Shown: positions 30,501 to 38,197, numbered from the stretch's first letter. The stretch is DNA of 64,000 nt from Thiohalocapsa sp. (GCA_021736785.1 JAIPFF010000015.1:30301-94300), one strand, 5' to 3'. A program made the numbers and translations. Notes: generated by a model not told the origin, from the sequence alone.

Positions 30501-31089
30501 CGGAGCAGTAGGGGCCGTTGCTGCAGGGCATGCCCGACGAGAAGCCGTTGTTGTCGCTGTCGCCGGCGTTGACGTCGCTCTGGCACTCCCAGGCGTCGGG
30601 TGCCTGCACGCCGGAGCTTGTGCCGAAGTAGTACCAACCGGCGCTGGTGCGCCAACTGCCTTCGATCCACGCCGCGACATAGTCGTTGAAGTTGCCGAGG
30701 GTCTCCAGCGGCGTGACGGATGCGGCGCAGTGATTGACGTTGGCGACGATCCACTGGCTGGTCCAGACCGGCGGCGGGCGGCCGTCTTCGGACCAATACA
30801 CGCGGTCGCTGCGAAGCCGATCGAGGTCGGCCCAGGGATCCAAAGACGTATAGGTGCTGCTCAGATAATTCGCGGCGGGATCGAAGGCCGGCTTCGCGGT
30901 CGTGATCTTCTCGTCCATGCTGCCGGAATTATCGAAAATGATCAGCACCTTGGCGCGCCCGCCCGAGACGCCGGTGGCATCGTATCGGCTGAGGAAAATC
31001 TCGGTGTCGTCGCCGATCGCGGTGCCTGCCGCGATTGCCAGCAACGCCGGCAATGCCGGTAACAGGCGACTGGCGATTCGAAGGACCAT
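27508..31089 (-). CDS. pilY1: PilY1-like type IV pilus tip adhesin, copy 1
   Basis: A 1193-residue secreted protein: signal peptide (about 1-26), then a von Willebrand A domain with the metal site DNSGSM at 53-58 and a second acidic motif in MTDGVPTLD, then the C-terminal PilY beta-propeller with Ca2+-loop sequences such as DADDDGAI and DADSDGISD. PilY1 caps or primes the type IV pilus and acts in adhesion and mechanosensing. This copy is separated from the other pilus genes by the accessory island, and no pilin gene is beside it. Its central and C-terminal parts are nearly identical to copies 2 and 3; the vWA part differs more. It has a weak AGAGG ribosome-binding site. Confidence 0.92.
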   Translation of the reverse strand: MVLRIASRLLPALPALLAIAAGTAIGDDTEIFLSRYDATGVSGGRAKVLIIFDNSGSMDEKITTAKPAFDPAANYLSSTYTSLDPWADLDRLRSDRVYWSEDGRPPPVWTSQWIVANVNHCAASVTPLETLGNFNDYVAAWIEGSWRTSAGWYYFGTSSGVQAPDAWECQSDVNAGDSDNNGFSSGMPCSNGPYCSGAGGPWDGQGLRDYPNTFRNLYSAQYMAWYHNDGMASERSKMEIAKEVVTNLITTNPNVDFGLMTFNVNGSWNSYRGTWEEGRDGGRVVHHLQHMDAADRTAMIDTVDDLEPMTNTPLCETLYEAFRYIARPDDIAQSVRFGDDDSTADPVRDRCAENPSGSCAYDGTYHSPLGDCEQMYVLLMTDGVPTLDLSANAAIKALPGIGSCGIHANSRHDPSRGWIDSTAENCLPELAEYMFRNDMDDQWENGDNIALTFTVGFQTDQALLGETAERGGGKYFTADDAPELNEAFQRAINEILSSNTNFAAPAVAVDAFNRTRSLDDLFYSMFRPYNTPRWPGNIKKLIINDDGEVLDRNGARAIDEESGNIKNSASTFWTSVSGDGMDVEAGGAGALLAARDVSDRTLLTNTGVANTGDGEALETFDTDNDALTPALFGIEDDAERDLLIDWARGVDVDDEDEDGDTADTRPWIIGDLIHSRPLAINYGGSDANDQDVRIVFGTNAGFLHMLDAADGSEDWAFFAKETAPIVKVLYENSITSEHPYGIDGSVSSYIVDADDDGAIAVADGDKAHIFFGMRRGGTSYYAMDVTDPDNPSMLWRRDDDTLSELGQTWAEPEVTRIPGYDDPVVIVAAGYDTNKDFQQAGTADNVGRGLYILDAETGALVWSATPAVSNAYNLQVPGLEDSVPAAVTAIDADSDGISDRLYFADTGGNVWRIDMIGAKDQDWTVHKLAALGGDTETDDRRIMNRVDVVQTRYYGLSFDAVIVGTGNRSHPLETTVDNRVYVLRDYGIKSAIHIANDGNDAVDACASAVSNPKGLPCAETPPVITESALMDITDNLIQDGTGEQRASVQSTLRAARTKGWYLRLEDSGEKSLSRSITLKGTVFFTSYVPPDPDDPENESICRPSEGAGYLYAVSLHDGSARYDWASPTGATLSKIDRRKKIKSSIPDHAVAHFGTEIRLVGVGAGTDGKGSEDTGFRLDTDELYWYESLLFGP

Positions 31090-31588
31090 AGCGCGCGAAC
31101 CTCTTGCTCGAGCATGGCCGCAAAGCCGTGCGGCTCGGTTCGGACAACGTCCCCGGCCGCACCCGCGGCAAGGCTCGGACAGGGGAAAATCGGGTGGTAC
31201 GGCCCCGCGCCTGCCGGGTGACGGCGCTGGCTTGGGCGCGGGGATCGGAGACCGCGTTGCTCGGTTGTTGCTGTGCGGTAAAAACCGTCAGTGAAAAACC
31301 TACATGTAACCTAAAGGCTAGCGGAGCCGCGGGGCCGTTTTGAGAACTGATCGCTGTTTTGCGAAGACGTGTGCGTGCAACCGCGCGGAATCGCGCCGCA
31401 CCCTGCAGGATCGCGGACTGGAGAACGTGAACGGGCTCGACCGCCATGCGGCCCACCGCGCGGCACGCTCGGAGGCATCGGGTCGAAGGTGGGCCGACCT
31501 GCCGGCAGCGACGATGGTCGCCCTATCGGGATTCCTCGCCCCGGAGGCGAGGTTGCGGATCAGCCGGCCGGGGCGGACGCCAGCCACT
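31090..31588. other. intergenic region upstream of pilY1 copy 1
   Basis: About 500 bases with no convincing gene. It must contain the promoter for the minus-strand pilY1 copy 1, but I could not identify it. An AT-richer stretch (31290-31315) is the only compositional feature. Confidence 0.4.
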
Positions 31589-31848
31589 TAAAAATAGGGA
31601 CAGACCACGTTTTCCGGACTTAACCGAAGAAAAATAGGGACAGACCACGTTTTCCGGACGTAACCGACATCAGAGAAAAATAGGGACAGACCACGTTTTC
31701 CGGACGTAACCGACATCAATCGCGAGATCAATCGAGAAAAATAGGGACAGACCACGTTTTCCGGACGTAACCGACATCAATCGCGAGATCAATCGTGGTC
31801 TGTCCCCGAAAATCCGAGGTCAATTGTGGTCTGTCCGCGAAAATCGTT
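31589..31848 (+). repeat. graded array of palindromic GGGACAGACCACG repeats
   Basis: Four direct copies start with AAAAATAGGGACAGACCACG at 31590, 31630, 31676 and 31737. Each is longer than the one before (40, 46 and 61 bp, then full length). The last full copy closes with the inverse arm: GGGACAGACCACG (31744-31756) and CGTGGTCTGTCCC (31794-31806) form a perfect 13-bp inverted repeat. A further inverse half follows at about 31823-31847. A complete diverged copy lies at 33099-33178. It looks like a REP/MITE-like palindromic element. Confidence 0.85.
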
Positions 31849-32008
31849 TTACCAGCATGCCGTCGAATGTGCGTTCAAGTGGCTCAACCGTCGCGGCGGC
31901 AAGCGCAAAAGCTCCACTTGGCCGGTGTTCAACCCTGCCCTCGGGAAGCTTGGCCTCGCCCGGCCGCGGATCACCGAGAAGCCCTACGTGCGACCGGTGT
32001 TTGCATGA
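31849..32008 (+). pseudogene. C-terminal fragment of group II intron maturase
   Basis: Only about 50 residues remain, YQHAVECAFKWLNRRGGKRK onwards. The apparent open frame upstream of it is made from the palindromic repeat, so the fragment starts where the repeat array ends. No RT active-site motif (YADD) is present. Non-functional. Confidence 0.75.
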
Positions 32009-32111
32009 TCTCTTTCGCTTGCGCGAAAGCGGGTACAACCGAGGAGCCGGTGTACGGGAAAACCGCACGTCCGGGACTGTGCCGGGGGCGCCGGGTAACC
32101 GGCGTCCCTAC
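31849..32111 (+). mobile_element. 3' remnant of a group II intron
   Basis: The segment begins with a truncated maturase tail in frame (FKWLNRRGGKRKSSTWPVF... to the TGA at 32006-32008), matching the conserved C-terminal part of bacterial group II intron reverse transcriptases. About 35 bases later comes a domain V-like hairpin opening GAGCCGGTGTACGGGAAAAC with the catalytic AGC triad (32043-32077). Then comes a domain VI-like hairpin (GGGCGCCGG-GTAA-CCGGCGTCCC) ending CTAC near 32111. The RT domains, the 5' end and domains I-III are missing, so it cannot move by itself. Confidence 0.8.
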
Positions 32112-32131
32112 GCCGGAGAAGCTGGAACAAG

Positions 32132-32175
32132 TTGTACCATCCGAATTAGGCGGCTACACTGTATTACAATGTAAT
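32132..32175 (+). promoter_or_regulatory. promoter and operator of the toxin-antitoxin pair
   Basis: TTGTAC (32132-32137) and TACACT (32155-32160) are separated by 17 bases and make a good sigma-70 promoter. Immediately after it the inverted repeat ATTACA-A-TGTAAT (32163-32175) is a probable operator for the ribbon-helix-helix antitoxin, which would give autorepression. Confidence 0.6.
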
Positions 32176-32195
32176 CCTGGCCGGGAGTGTTGGCG

Positions 32196-32462
32196 ATGGG
32201 AGTAACGAGCATCAGATTGCAACCCGAGATCGAGCGTCCGCTGGAGGAATTGGCGGCGAAGCTTGATCGAAGCAAAAATTACATCATAAATCAGGCGATT
32301 AGGGAGTATATCGAGCGCCAGTCTGTCGAAGATGTACGGTGGTCTGAAACGCTCGAAGCGCTGAACTCGATAAAGAATGGTTCGAGCCTAACAGAGGAAG
32401 AGGTGAATGCCTGGCTGGAAAGTTGGGGTTCCGGTGAAGAGTTGAGCCCGCCGGGCAAATGA
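32196..32462 (+). CDS. ribbon-helix-helix antitoxin (ParD/RelB type)
   Basis: An 88-residue protein. The N-terminal MGVTSIRLQPEIERPLEELAAKLDRSKNYIINQAIREYI is a CopG/Arc-like ribbon-helix-helix DNA-binding domain; the acidic C-terminus (LTEEEVNAWLESWGSGEEL) would wrap the toxin. The ATG at 32196 is chosen because GGGAG lies eight bases upstream. It overlaps the toxin gene by four bases (ATGA). Base composition is clearly lower in G+C than the neighbours, pointing to horizontal acquisition. Confidence 0.88.
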   Translation: MGVTSIRLQPEIERPLEELAAKLDRSKNYIINQAIREYIERQSVEDVRWSETLEALNSIKNGSSLTEEEVNAWLESWGSGEELSPPGK

Positions 32463-32740
32463 ATGTCCGCTATTCCCCCGAGGCGGTTGGCGATCTCCGC
32501 CGCCTCCGCGAGTTCATTGAGGTCAAGAACCCTCGCGCAGCGCAGGAAGCAGCGGCCACTATCCTGAAGGGCATTGCTCAGCTGAAACAGTTTCCATTGC
32601 TGGGCACCAAAGTTGAACGAGCGCCCAATCCAGAAGCGGTGCGCGATTTGGTGTTAGGAAATTATCTGGCTCGTTATCTCGTACACGAAACGGAAGTCTA
32701 TGTGCTTCGTATCTGGCATCACAGGGAAAATCGCTTCTAA
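32459..32740 (+). CDS. RelE/ParE family toxin
   Basis: A 93-residue protein with the ParE/RelE fold sequence pattern: MNVRYSPEAVGDLRRLREFI at the N-terminus, FPLLGTKVER in the middle, and the terminal strand YLVHETEVYVLRIWHHRENR. Members either poison gyrase (ParE) or cleave mRNA on the ribosome (RelE). The late Arg/His residues (RIWHHRE) fit many plasmid-type ParE/RelE toxins; which activity applies cannot be told. Cotranscribed and coupled with the antitoxin. Confidence 0.88.
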   Translation: MNVRYSPEAVGDLRRLREFIEVKNPRAAQEAAATILKGIAQLKQFPLLGTKVERAPNPEAVRDLVLGNYLARYLVHETEVYVLRIWHHRENRF

Positions 32741-33098
32741 TCGGGTAAGGGCGGGTGTTTAGGGCGTCCTCCGCGCACCACTATCTCGCGGCGCGCGCAT
32801 CAGCCCGAGCGACGGACTTGCCGGCGCGCGCGTCCGGCGGACAGTTTACGTGATTCGATTGAGGAGGAGCCGTACCCTGGAGTCAAGTACGGTACTACGA
32901 CAACGGGCGATTGAGGGACCGATGGCGCGGTATCGCAGGGGCGGTTGTTCCAGGGCGTCCGCATCATACGACGCGGCGCGGCAATCGGCGCTATTGCACC
33001 TGCTTTCGCGAAGACGGCTGGTTCTCAACGCATAGCGGGACCCGCGGGCGTCTGTTTACCGCGCGCTCACGGCCTCGAAGCTGGCAAGGGCTGCAGGC
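32741..33098. other. intergenic region after the toxin gene
   Basis: No convincing gene. A small hairpin (CCGTAC at 32870-32875 with GTACGG at 32887-32892) sits after a GAGGAGGAG tract. Nothing else is recognised before the next palindromic repeat. Confidence 0.4.
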
Positions 33099-33843
33099 GA
33101 AAAATGGGGACAGGCCACGTTTTCCGGGCGTAACCGAGATGAATCGCAAGATCAATTGTGGTCTGTCCCCGAAAATCCCGCGTATCGACAAGGAACAGAA
33201 TGCGGCGCGCGCCCGCGTGCTTGAGCAGCCGGTAGACCTGGGTGATGGCGGTGAAGGTCTTGCCCGATCCGGTCGCCATCTGGACAAGCGCGCGGGGTTT
33301 GTCGGCCTTGAGCGAGGTTTCGAGGTTCGTGATGGCGATGATCTGGCAGTCGCGCAAGCCGTCGGGGTCGAGGTCCGGCAGCGCCGCGATCCCGGCCCGC
33401 AGGCTCTCGGGCGCTTGTACCCAGGCTTTCAGGGTTTCGGGACGGTGGAAGCTGAAGACCTCGCGTGATCGCGGGTAGGGATCGCGGGCGTTGGTGAAGC
33501 GCGTGATCCGGCCGGTGCTTTCGTAGAGGAAAGGCAGCGGTTCGGCGTTGGCGACCCATTTCAGCTTGGCCTTGGCGTAGCCCTCGGATTGCTCCTCGAC
33601 GGAGGTGAGGCGCATGCCGAAGTCGTCGGGCTTGGCCTCGACGACGCCGACGGCCTGCCGGTCGGCGAACAGGACATAGTCGGCCGGGCCGATATCTGTC
33701 TGATACTCACGCACGGCGATGCCGAGGCCGGCGTTGAAATCGAGCGCGTCCTTGTCCTGAACCTGCCAGCCAGACGCCCGCAGGCGTCCATCGATCCGGT
33801 CTCGAGCAACTTGCTCAGGCGTTTGGTTAACGTCGTGCGACAC
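33067..33843 (-). pseudogene. hsdR: type I restriction enzyme HsdR, 5' fragment
   Basis: About the first 220 residues of a type I restriction R subunit, starting at a GTG. Present are the HSDR_N nuclease region (DYVLFADRQAVGVVEAKP, with the PD-ExK-type E-x-K) and the first helicase motif ALVQMATGSGKTFTA (Walker A). After RRILFLVDTR the frame enters the palindromic repeat and stops at 33067. Intact HsdR proteins have about 800-1000 residues, so most of the translocase and the C-terminal domain are gone. No hsdM or hsdS is in the window. Non-functional as a restriction enzyme. Confidence 0.85.
33099..33178 (+). repeat. full palindromic repeat interrupting hsdR
   Basis: A diverged full copy of the element in the 31.6-kb array: GGGGACAGGCCACGTTTTCC at the left and GTGGTCTGTCCCCGAAAATC at the right, with the same order of internal words. 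Its right edge coincides with the point where the HsdR homology stops. Confidence 0.8.
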
Positions 33844-34164
33844 GCATCAGCTCTGAAATTGTTTTTCTTTTTCCATTCATGGCGGCCCACAAACGGTCGC
33901 AAGGCAGTATAAACCACCTCTTCGGCGCCCGGCACGGCGGCGCCTACGGGTTTGGCGCTCAGCCCCTCGTCTATGCGGGTGAGCGACAATCTTCTCGGTG
34001 ACGTTGTGATCGTCGAGACAGCGATGGTCCGCATCGTCGCGCTGCATGCGCTGGCTTGAGTCGATGCGGGAGGTGAACGCCTGCATTGAGACGGTCCGCC
34101 CCGCTGTGTATCTTGGCCGGTGAACCGCACGCTGGACCACCCCTAACGAGCACCTCAGAAAAGC
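33844..34164 (+). promoter_or_regulatory. intergenic region with predicted promoter for the PHP-SMC operon
   Basis: TTGAGA (34086-34091) and TATCTT (34109-34114) with exactly 17 bases between them form a plausible sigma-70 promoter about 50 bases before the PHP-SMC gene. The rest of the 321 bases lacks genes; a T-rich patch lies near 33860. Confidence 0.45.
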
Positions 34165-36939
34165 ATGCCCCTCGAACCGATGGAACGCTGGCACGACGAG
34201 GTTCCCGGAACCCGTTGGTTCCGAGCGGATCTGCACCTGCATACCCTGGACGACCCCTACGTCGCGCTGCCAACTGGCATCGAGGGCGAGCGCGGCGATC
34301 CTGACGTACTGCGGGCCTACGCGGAGCGTTTCCTCGACGCGGCCATCGCACAGGGCATCGAGGTACTGGGGCTTACCCCCCATGCGGCCTGCATCAAGGC
34401 CGGCATCTCTGCAGCCTGGACCATTGTCGAGATCTGGGAGACTGGACACCAGGAATCCAGCGGAAGGACCTATCGCGACTTGATCTATGCCGTCTACCCC
34501 GGTTTCGAGCCGAACTTCGCCGACGGCAACAGCGGAATCCACCTCATCTTTCTATTTGATCCGACCGTTGGGAAGGAGCGGTACCTCAACGCATTCAGCG
34601 CCATCATGGGCGGCCGCCCGGCCCACGACGGCAAGAACCTCAACTGGACGCAGAAGGATCCGAAAGACGCCTTCAAGGATCTGGATGACCCCAAGGGGGT
34701 CGGAAAAGACAACTATCTGGTCGTCGCCGCACATCCACTACAGCCAAATGGCCTGCTGTCCCGGCCCGGCCACTACATTGCCGACCTTGCCGGCGGTCAT
34801 ATCCACGCGACGGAGCTGCGGCGGGACAAGACGCTCGAAGAAGACCTGGCGGCTAACGGGAAGCTTCGTCACGCCTTCGAGAAGGGTCGCGTTGCCCTCT
34901 ATCACACCAGCGATGCCATTAAACTGGCCGACTCCGGCACGGCGCCCCCCGAGCGGGCGCTCGGCCACCGATTTACACTCCTGAAACTCGCCAGTCCGAC
35001 GCTGGAAGCCCTGCGCCAAGCCTTTCTGGGTCGCGACTCCAGGTTGCGCATTTCGTATGTCAGAGATGCGGCGGACCAGTTCGTTCTGGACCCCGGTCTT
35101 CCGGTTCCTGTTCCGCAGGGGCCAGACGCCAGACCCTGGATTCGGGAGATCCGCGTACAGGGCGGGACATCCTTTCTGCGCGACCAGACCTTCCGGCTGA
35201 GCCCGGACCTTACCTGCATCATTGGCGGCAGCATGACTGGTAAGTCGACCCTGCTGGACGGGCTGAGGCTAACCTTCGGCGGCGAGCAGGCGATGCCGGA
35301 CCGAACCACAACAATTGGGCGAGAGGCGTTAGCGCGTGCCAGGGATCGATTTCTGTCGGGGGGTACCTTGGTGGAGATGGAGAGTCCGGCCGGCGACCTG
35401 ACCCGACCGGTAACCGAGCGTTTCGCGCCGCGTTTTTTCTCCCAGGGCGAGCTCAAGTCCCTCGCCGACGACGACGCCGGTATCGAGCACCTGTTGTTTC
35501 ATCTCGTCCCGGGTCGTGGCGCCGAGCTCCTGGCACAGCGTGACGCGCTTCATGATCTGGATGGGCGCATCGCCGATACGGTGCCGCGGTTGACCCGTCT
35601 TCAAGAGCAGCTCGCAGAGGCCGAGCAGGAGTTCCAGCGCACCTCTGCCGCCCGCGAGGCGATGAAGCAGTTCGAGCAGGCCGGCACCGCAGCTCTGCCG
35701 CCGGCTCAGCAGGACGCTGCGCGCGCAAAGACCTTTGCAGCGGATGTGCGGGGGCGAACCGAACGCGCCCGGGAGGTGGCGGAGGCGATCGACGCGTTGA
35801 CCCTGCCGGAGCTCAACAGCGAGGAGCTTGCGACATATCTTTCACCTCCGGGGTCGGAGAGATTCGCCGACGCCGAATCGCTGTTGATTGCGGCCAAGAG
35901 CCAGGCGACGGCCGTCGTCGAGTCCTTGGAGTCCGTCGTTGAGATCGCCGAGGCGACAGCGACCGCGGCGAATGCTCGCCTGGCAACCTTGACGGCAGAA
36001 GTTCAGACCGCCTTGGTCGCCGCCGGTCGCAGCGCGAGCGATCTGAACCAATTCGATGCCTATGCCAAGACCGCGCAGCACTATGACAGCTTCCTGGCCG
36101 CGCTCCAGGAGAAACAGCAGGAGCTCCAGAAGGCATTGGATGGCTTCAACGCCGACCTGGCCAAGCGGGATGCGTTGCTCATCACCCATCGTGATGCCGT
36201 CAGCCAGGTCTGCGGCGAGGTAGAAGTCAGATTCCGGGGCCGGGTGTCGGTGTCCGTCGATCCCGAGGGAAGACGCGGCCCTTTGGAGTCCTGGGTGCTT
36301 GGATTACGCAACCAAGGAGTCACCCGTTGGTGGAATAGCGGCGGGGCGCAGTCAGCCACGCCGACGAAGCTACGCGACGTCATCGACGCGCTCGGCAAGC
36401 CGGACTTGGCGGAAGCGCAGACTCGGGCCAAGGCGCTCGGGATGTCCGATGCCGTCGCGACCTCCTTCCTCGAGCACATCGCCCCTTGGGCGCGCCAACT
36501 CGATATTTTTGCGCTGCGATGTCCTGACCGCTATCGCATCCGCTGGGTGGAGGGCGGCGAGCCGAAGGATCTGGATGCCCTGTCCGGTGGGCGACGGGTT
36601 GCGGTGCTTCTCTCGCTGATCCTCGAAAGCGATGATCAGACACCGTTGTTCGTCGACCAACCCGAAGACGAGCTGGACAACCGCTTCTTGAACGAGACCA
36701 TCATCCCGGCCCTGCATAGACTGAAAGGCAGGCGGCAGGTCGTCTTTGCCACGCATAACGCGAACCTGGTCGTCAATGGCGACGCGGATCAAGTCATTGC
36801 GCTGGAAGCGGACGCAGCGCATGGCCGAGTCGACGCCGCCGGCGCCATCGAGGATGGCGCAGTCCGCAGTGCGATCGTCCGAACCCTTGACGGCGGCGCC
36901 GATGCGTTCCGTCTACGCCGCAAGAAATATGGCTTCTAG
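34165..36939 (+). CDS. PHP-domain/SMC-like AAA ATPase (TrlF-like), putative defence protein
   Basis: A 924-residue two-part protein. Residues about 15-260 look like a PHP phosphoesterase domain: ADLHLHT (His24, His26), TPHA (His73), VAAHPLQPNG (His190), HIHATE and HTSDAIK. A split ABC/SMC ATPase follows: Walker A GGSMTGKST (354-362), a long helical arm (about 450-680), the signature LSGG (806) and Walker B LFVDQPEDELDN (828-839), then ATHNAN. The layout matches proteins annotated as TrlF-family AAA-like ATPases (name from memory). Such PHP-SMC proteins are suspected of anti-phage roles; nuclease or phosphatase action gated by ATP is inferred. Ten bases separate it from the next gene. Confidence 0.82.
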   Translation: MPLEPMERWHDEVPGTRWFRADLHLHTLDDPYVALPTGIEGERGDPDVLRAYAERFLDAAIAQGIEVLGLTPHAACIKAGISAAWTIVEIWETGHQESSGRTYRDLIYAVYPGFEPNFADGNSGIHLIFLFDPTVGKERYLNAFSAIMGGRPAHDGKNLNWTQKDPKDAFKDLDDPKGVGKDNYLVVAAHPLQPNGLLSRPGHYIADLAGGHIHATELRRDKTLEEDLAANGKLRHAFEKGRVALYHTSDAIKLADSGTAPPERALGHRFTLLKLASPTLEALRQAFLGRDSRLRISYVRDAADQFVLDPGLPVPVPQGPDARPWIREIRVQGGTSFLRDQTFRLSPDLTCIIGGSMTGKSTLLDGLRLTFGGEQAMPDRTTTIGREALARARDRFLSGGTLVEMESPAGDLTRPVTERFAPRFFSQGELKSLADDDAGIEHLLFHLVPGRGAELLAQRDALHDLDGRIADTVPRLTRLQEQLAEAEQEFQRTSAAREAMKQFEQAGTAALPPAQQDAARAKTFAADVRGRTERAREVAEAIDALTLPELNSEELATYLSPPGSERFADAESLLIAAKSQATAVVESLESVVEIAEATATAANARLATLTAEVQTALVAAGRSASDLNQFDAYAKTAQHYDSFLAALQEKQQELQKALDGFNADLAKRDALLITHRDAVSQVCGEVEVRFRGRVSVSVDPEGRRGPLESWVLGLRNQGVTRWWNSGGAQSATPTKLRDVIDALGKPDLAEAQTRAKALGMSDAVATSFLEHIAPWARQLDIFALRCPDRYRIRWVEGGEPKDLDALSGGRRVAVLLSLILESDDQTPLFVDQPEDELDNRFLNETIIPALHRLKGRRQVVFATHNANLVVNGDADQVIALEADAAHGRVDAAGAIEDGAVRSAIVRTLDGGADAFRLRRKKYGF

Positions 36940-36948
36940 GAGGACATC

Positions 36949-38145
36949 GTGGACTGGATAGACGTACTTCAAAGAATCCAGGCCGGCGAAGACGCTCGTA
37001 CGGAATTGGGGCGGTTTCGCTCGTTCGGCGACAAGGATTGGCAGGAGGCGGTTTGTGCTTTTGCCAATACCGAAGGTGGACTTGTCATCCTTGGCGTGAC
37101 CGACGACGGTGCCATCGACGGCGTGCCGATGGACCCGAAGGAGGTGCAGGAGCGCCTCAGTAATGCGCTGCACAATTCCTTCAACGCCCCGATTCAGGCC
37201 CGCTTGGGATATCACCAGGATCCTAACGGATGGGTCCACTGGATCGAGGTCGCTCGCATCCGTGGCCCCGAGCCGCTCCGGCATCGGGGACGCGTGCTCG
37301 TGCGGGGAAACCGCGGAAACCGCGAGCCTTCGACGACCGAATTGCAGGAGCTCTACAACACCTTCGGTCTGGTCTTCACCGAGGAGCGCGTCGTTCCGGG
37401 CGCGGGTGCCCAAGATATCGATGCCGAGGCGTTTCGGGCTTACATGCTGCGTAAGGGCGTGAACCTGGATGCAGAGCGCTTGCCGTTGGAGGTGGACCTG
37501 TTCAACCGGGAGATTCTCGACCGCGACTTCAACGGCGACTTGAGGGCGACCCTTTTCGGGTTGATGTGCTTTGGAAAGAACCCCCAGCAGTTTGCGCCGA
37601 CCCGCAACCTTTGGATCGATCTGGTCACCTATGCCGGAACCGACCGCGGGGACGATGTCCTGTTCGCGGGTGAAGGGCGCGGCCGGCTTGAGGAGCAGGT
37701 CGCGCAAGCCGAGGCCTGGTTCAAGGCTCTGGGGCGTCATGAACGCTATGCCGGGATGCGGCGTCTCGACGAGTGGTCAGTACCGCTCCCTGCCTTCCGT
37801 GAGTGCGTGGTCAACGCCGTGGCGCATCGGGACTACGCCATCCTCGGCTCCCGGATATTGGTCGAGGTCTTCGACGACAGGATCGCCGTCACTAGTCCGG
37901 GCGCCCTGCCGAATCACAAGCGGCCCGAGTCGGTCCTCGCCGGCGGCACACCGCGCTCGCGAAACGAGGCGATGGCGAACTTCCTGTTCGATCTCGGCCT
38001 TATGGAGCAGCGCGGCAGCGGCTATCCGCGAATGATCCGCGCGATGCGGCAGTTCAACGGTACGGTGCCTAACCTGGAGCAGGATCGCGAGGAACGCTGG
38101 GTTCGAGTGACGTTGTGGCGGACGCCGCCGGAGGCGGTTGCTTAG
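36949..38145 (+). CDS. AlbA_2 (Schlafen-like) and HATPase_c_4 domain protein
   Basis: A 398-residue protein starting at a GTG six bases after a perfect AGGAGG. The N-terminal AlbA_2/Schlafen-like domain shows the typical core DWQEAVCAFANTEGGLVILGVTDDG. The C-terminal part has a GHKL-type ATP-binding region: FRECVVNAVAHRDY (N-box), then VEVFDDRIAVTSPG and the G-rich LMEQRGSGYPRMI, as in proteins often mislabelled RecG-like or transcriptional regulator. The usual acidic-Lys motif of AlbA_2 (E-x-K) is altered here (RTELGRFRS). It forms an operon with the PHP-SMC ATPase, so a sensor or effector role in the same system is inferred. Confidence 0.8.
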   Translation: MDWIDVLQRIQAGEDARTELGRFRSFGDKDWQEAVCAFANTEGGLVILGVTDDGAIDGVPMDPKEVQERLSNALHNSFNAPIQARLGYHQDPNGWVHWIEVARIRGPEPLRHRGRVLVRGNRGNREPSTTELQELYNTFGLVFTEERVVPGAGAQDIDAEAFRAYMLRKGVNLDAERLPLEVDLFNREILDRDFNGDLRATLFGLMCFGKNPQQFAPTRNLWIDLVTYAGTDRGDDVLFAGEGRGRLEEQVAQAEAWFKALGRHERYAGMRRLDEWSVPLPAFRECVVNAVAHRDYAILGSRILVEVFDDRIAVTSPGALPNHKRPESVLAGGTPRSRNEAMANFLFDLGLMEQRGSGYPRMIRAMRQFNGTVPNLEQDREERWVRVTLWRTPPEAVA

Positions 38146-38197
38146 GCCGGCTTGAACGGCAGACGCCGAAGACCGCAGTAGCGGAAAGCGCGTGCGA

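Noticed and set aside
31589..31848. CRISPR array
   Set aside because: Copies are of increasing length, with no unique spacers of constant size; the elements are palindromic over about 60 bp.
32861..32892. Second group II intron domain V
   Set aside because: The hairpin CCGTAC/GTACGG after GAGGAGGAG lacks the internal bulge and upper helix of domain V and has no domain VI or maturase nearby.
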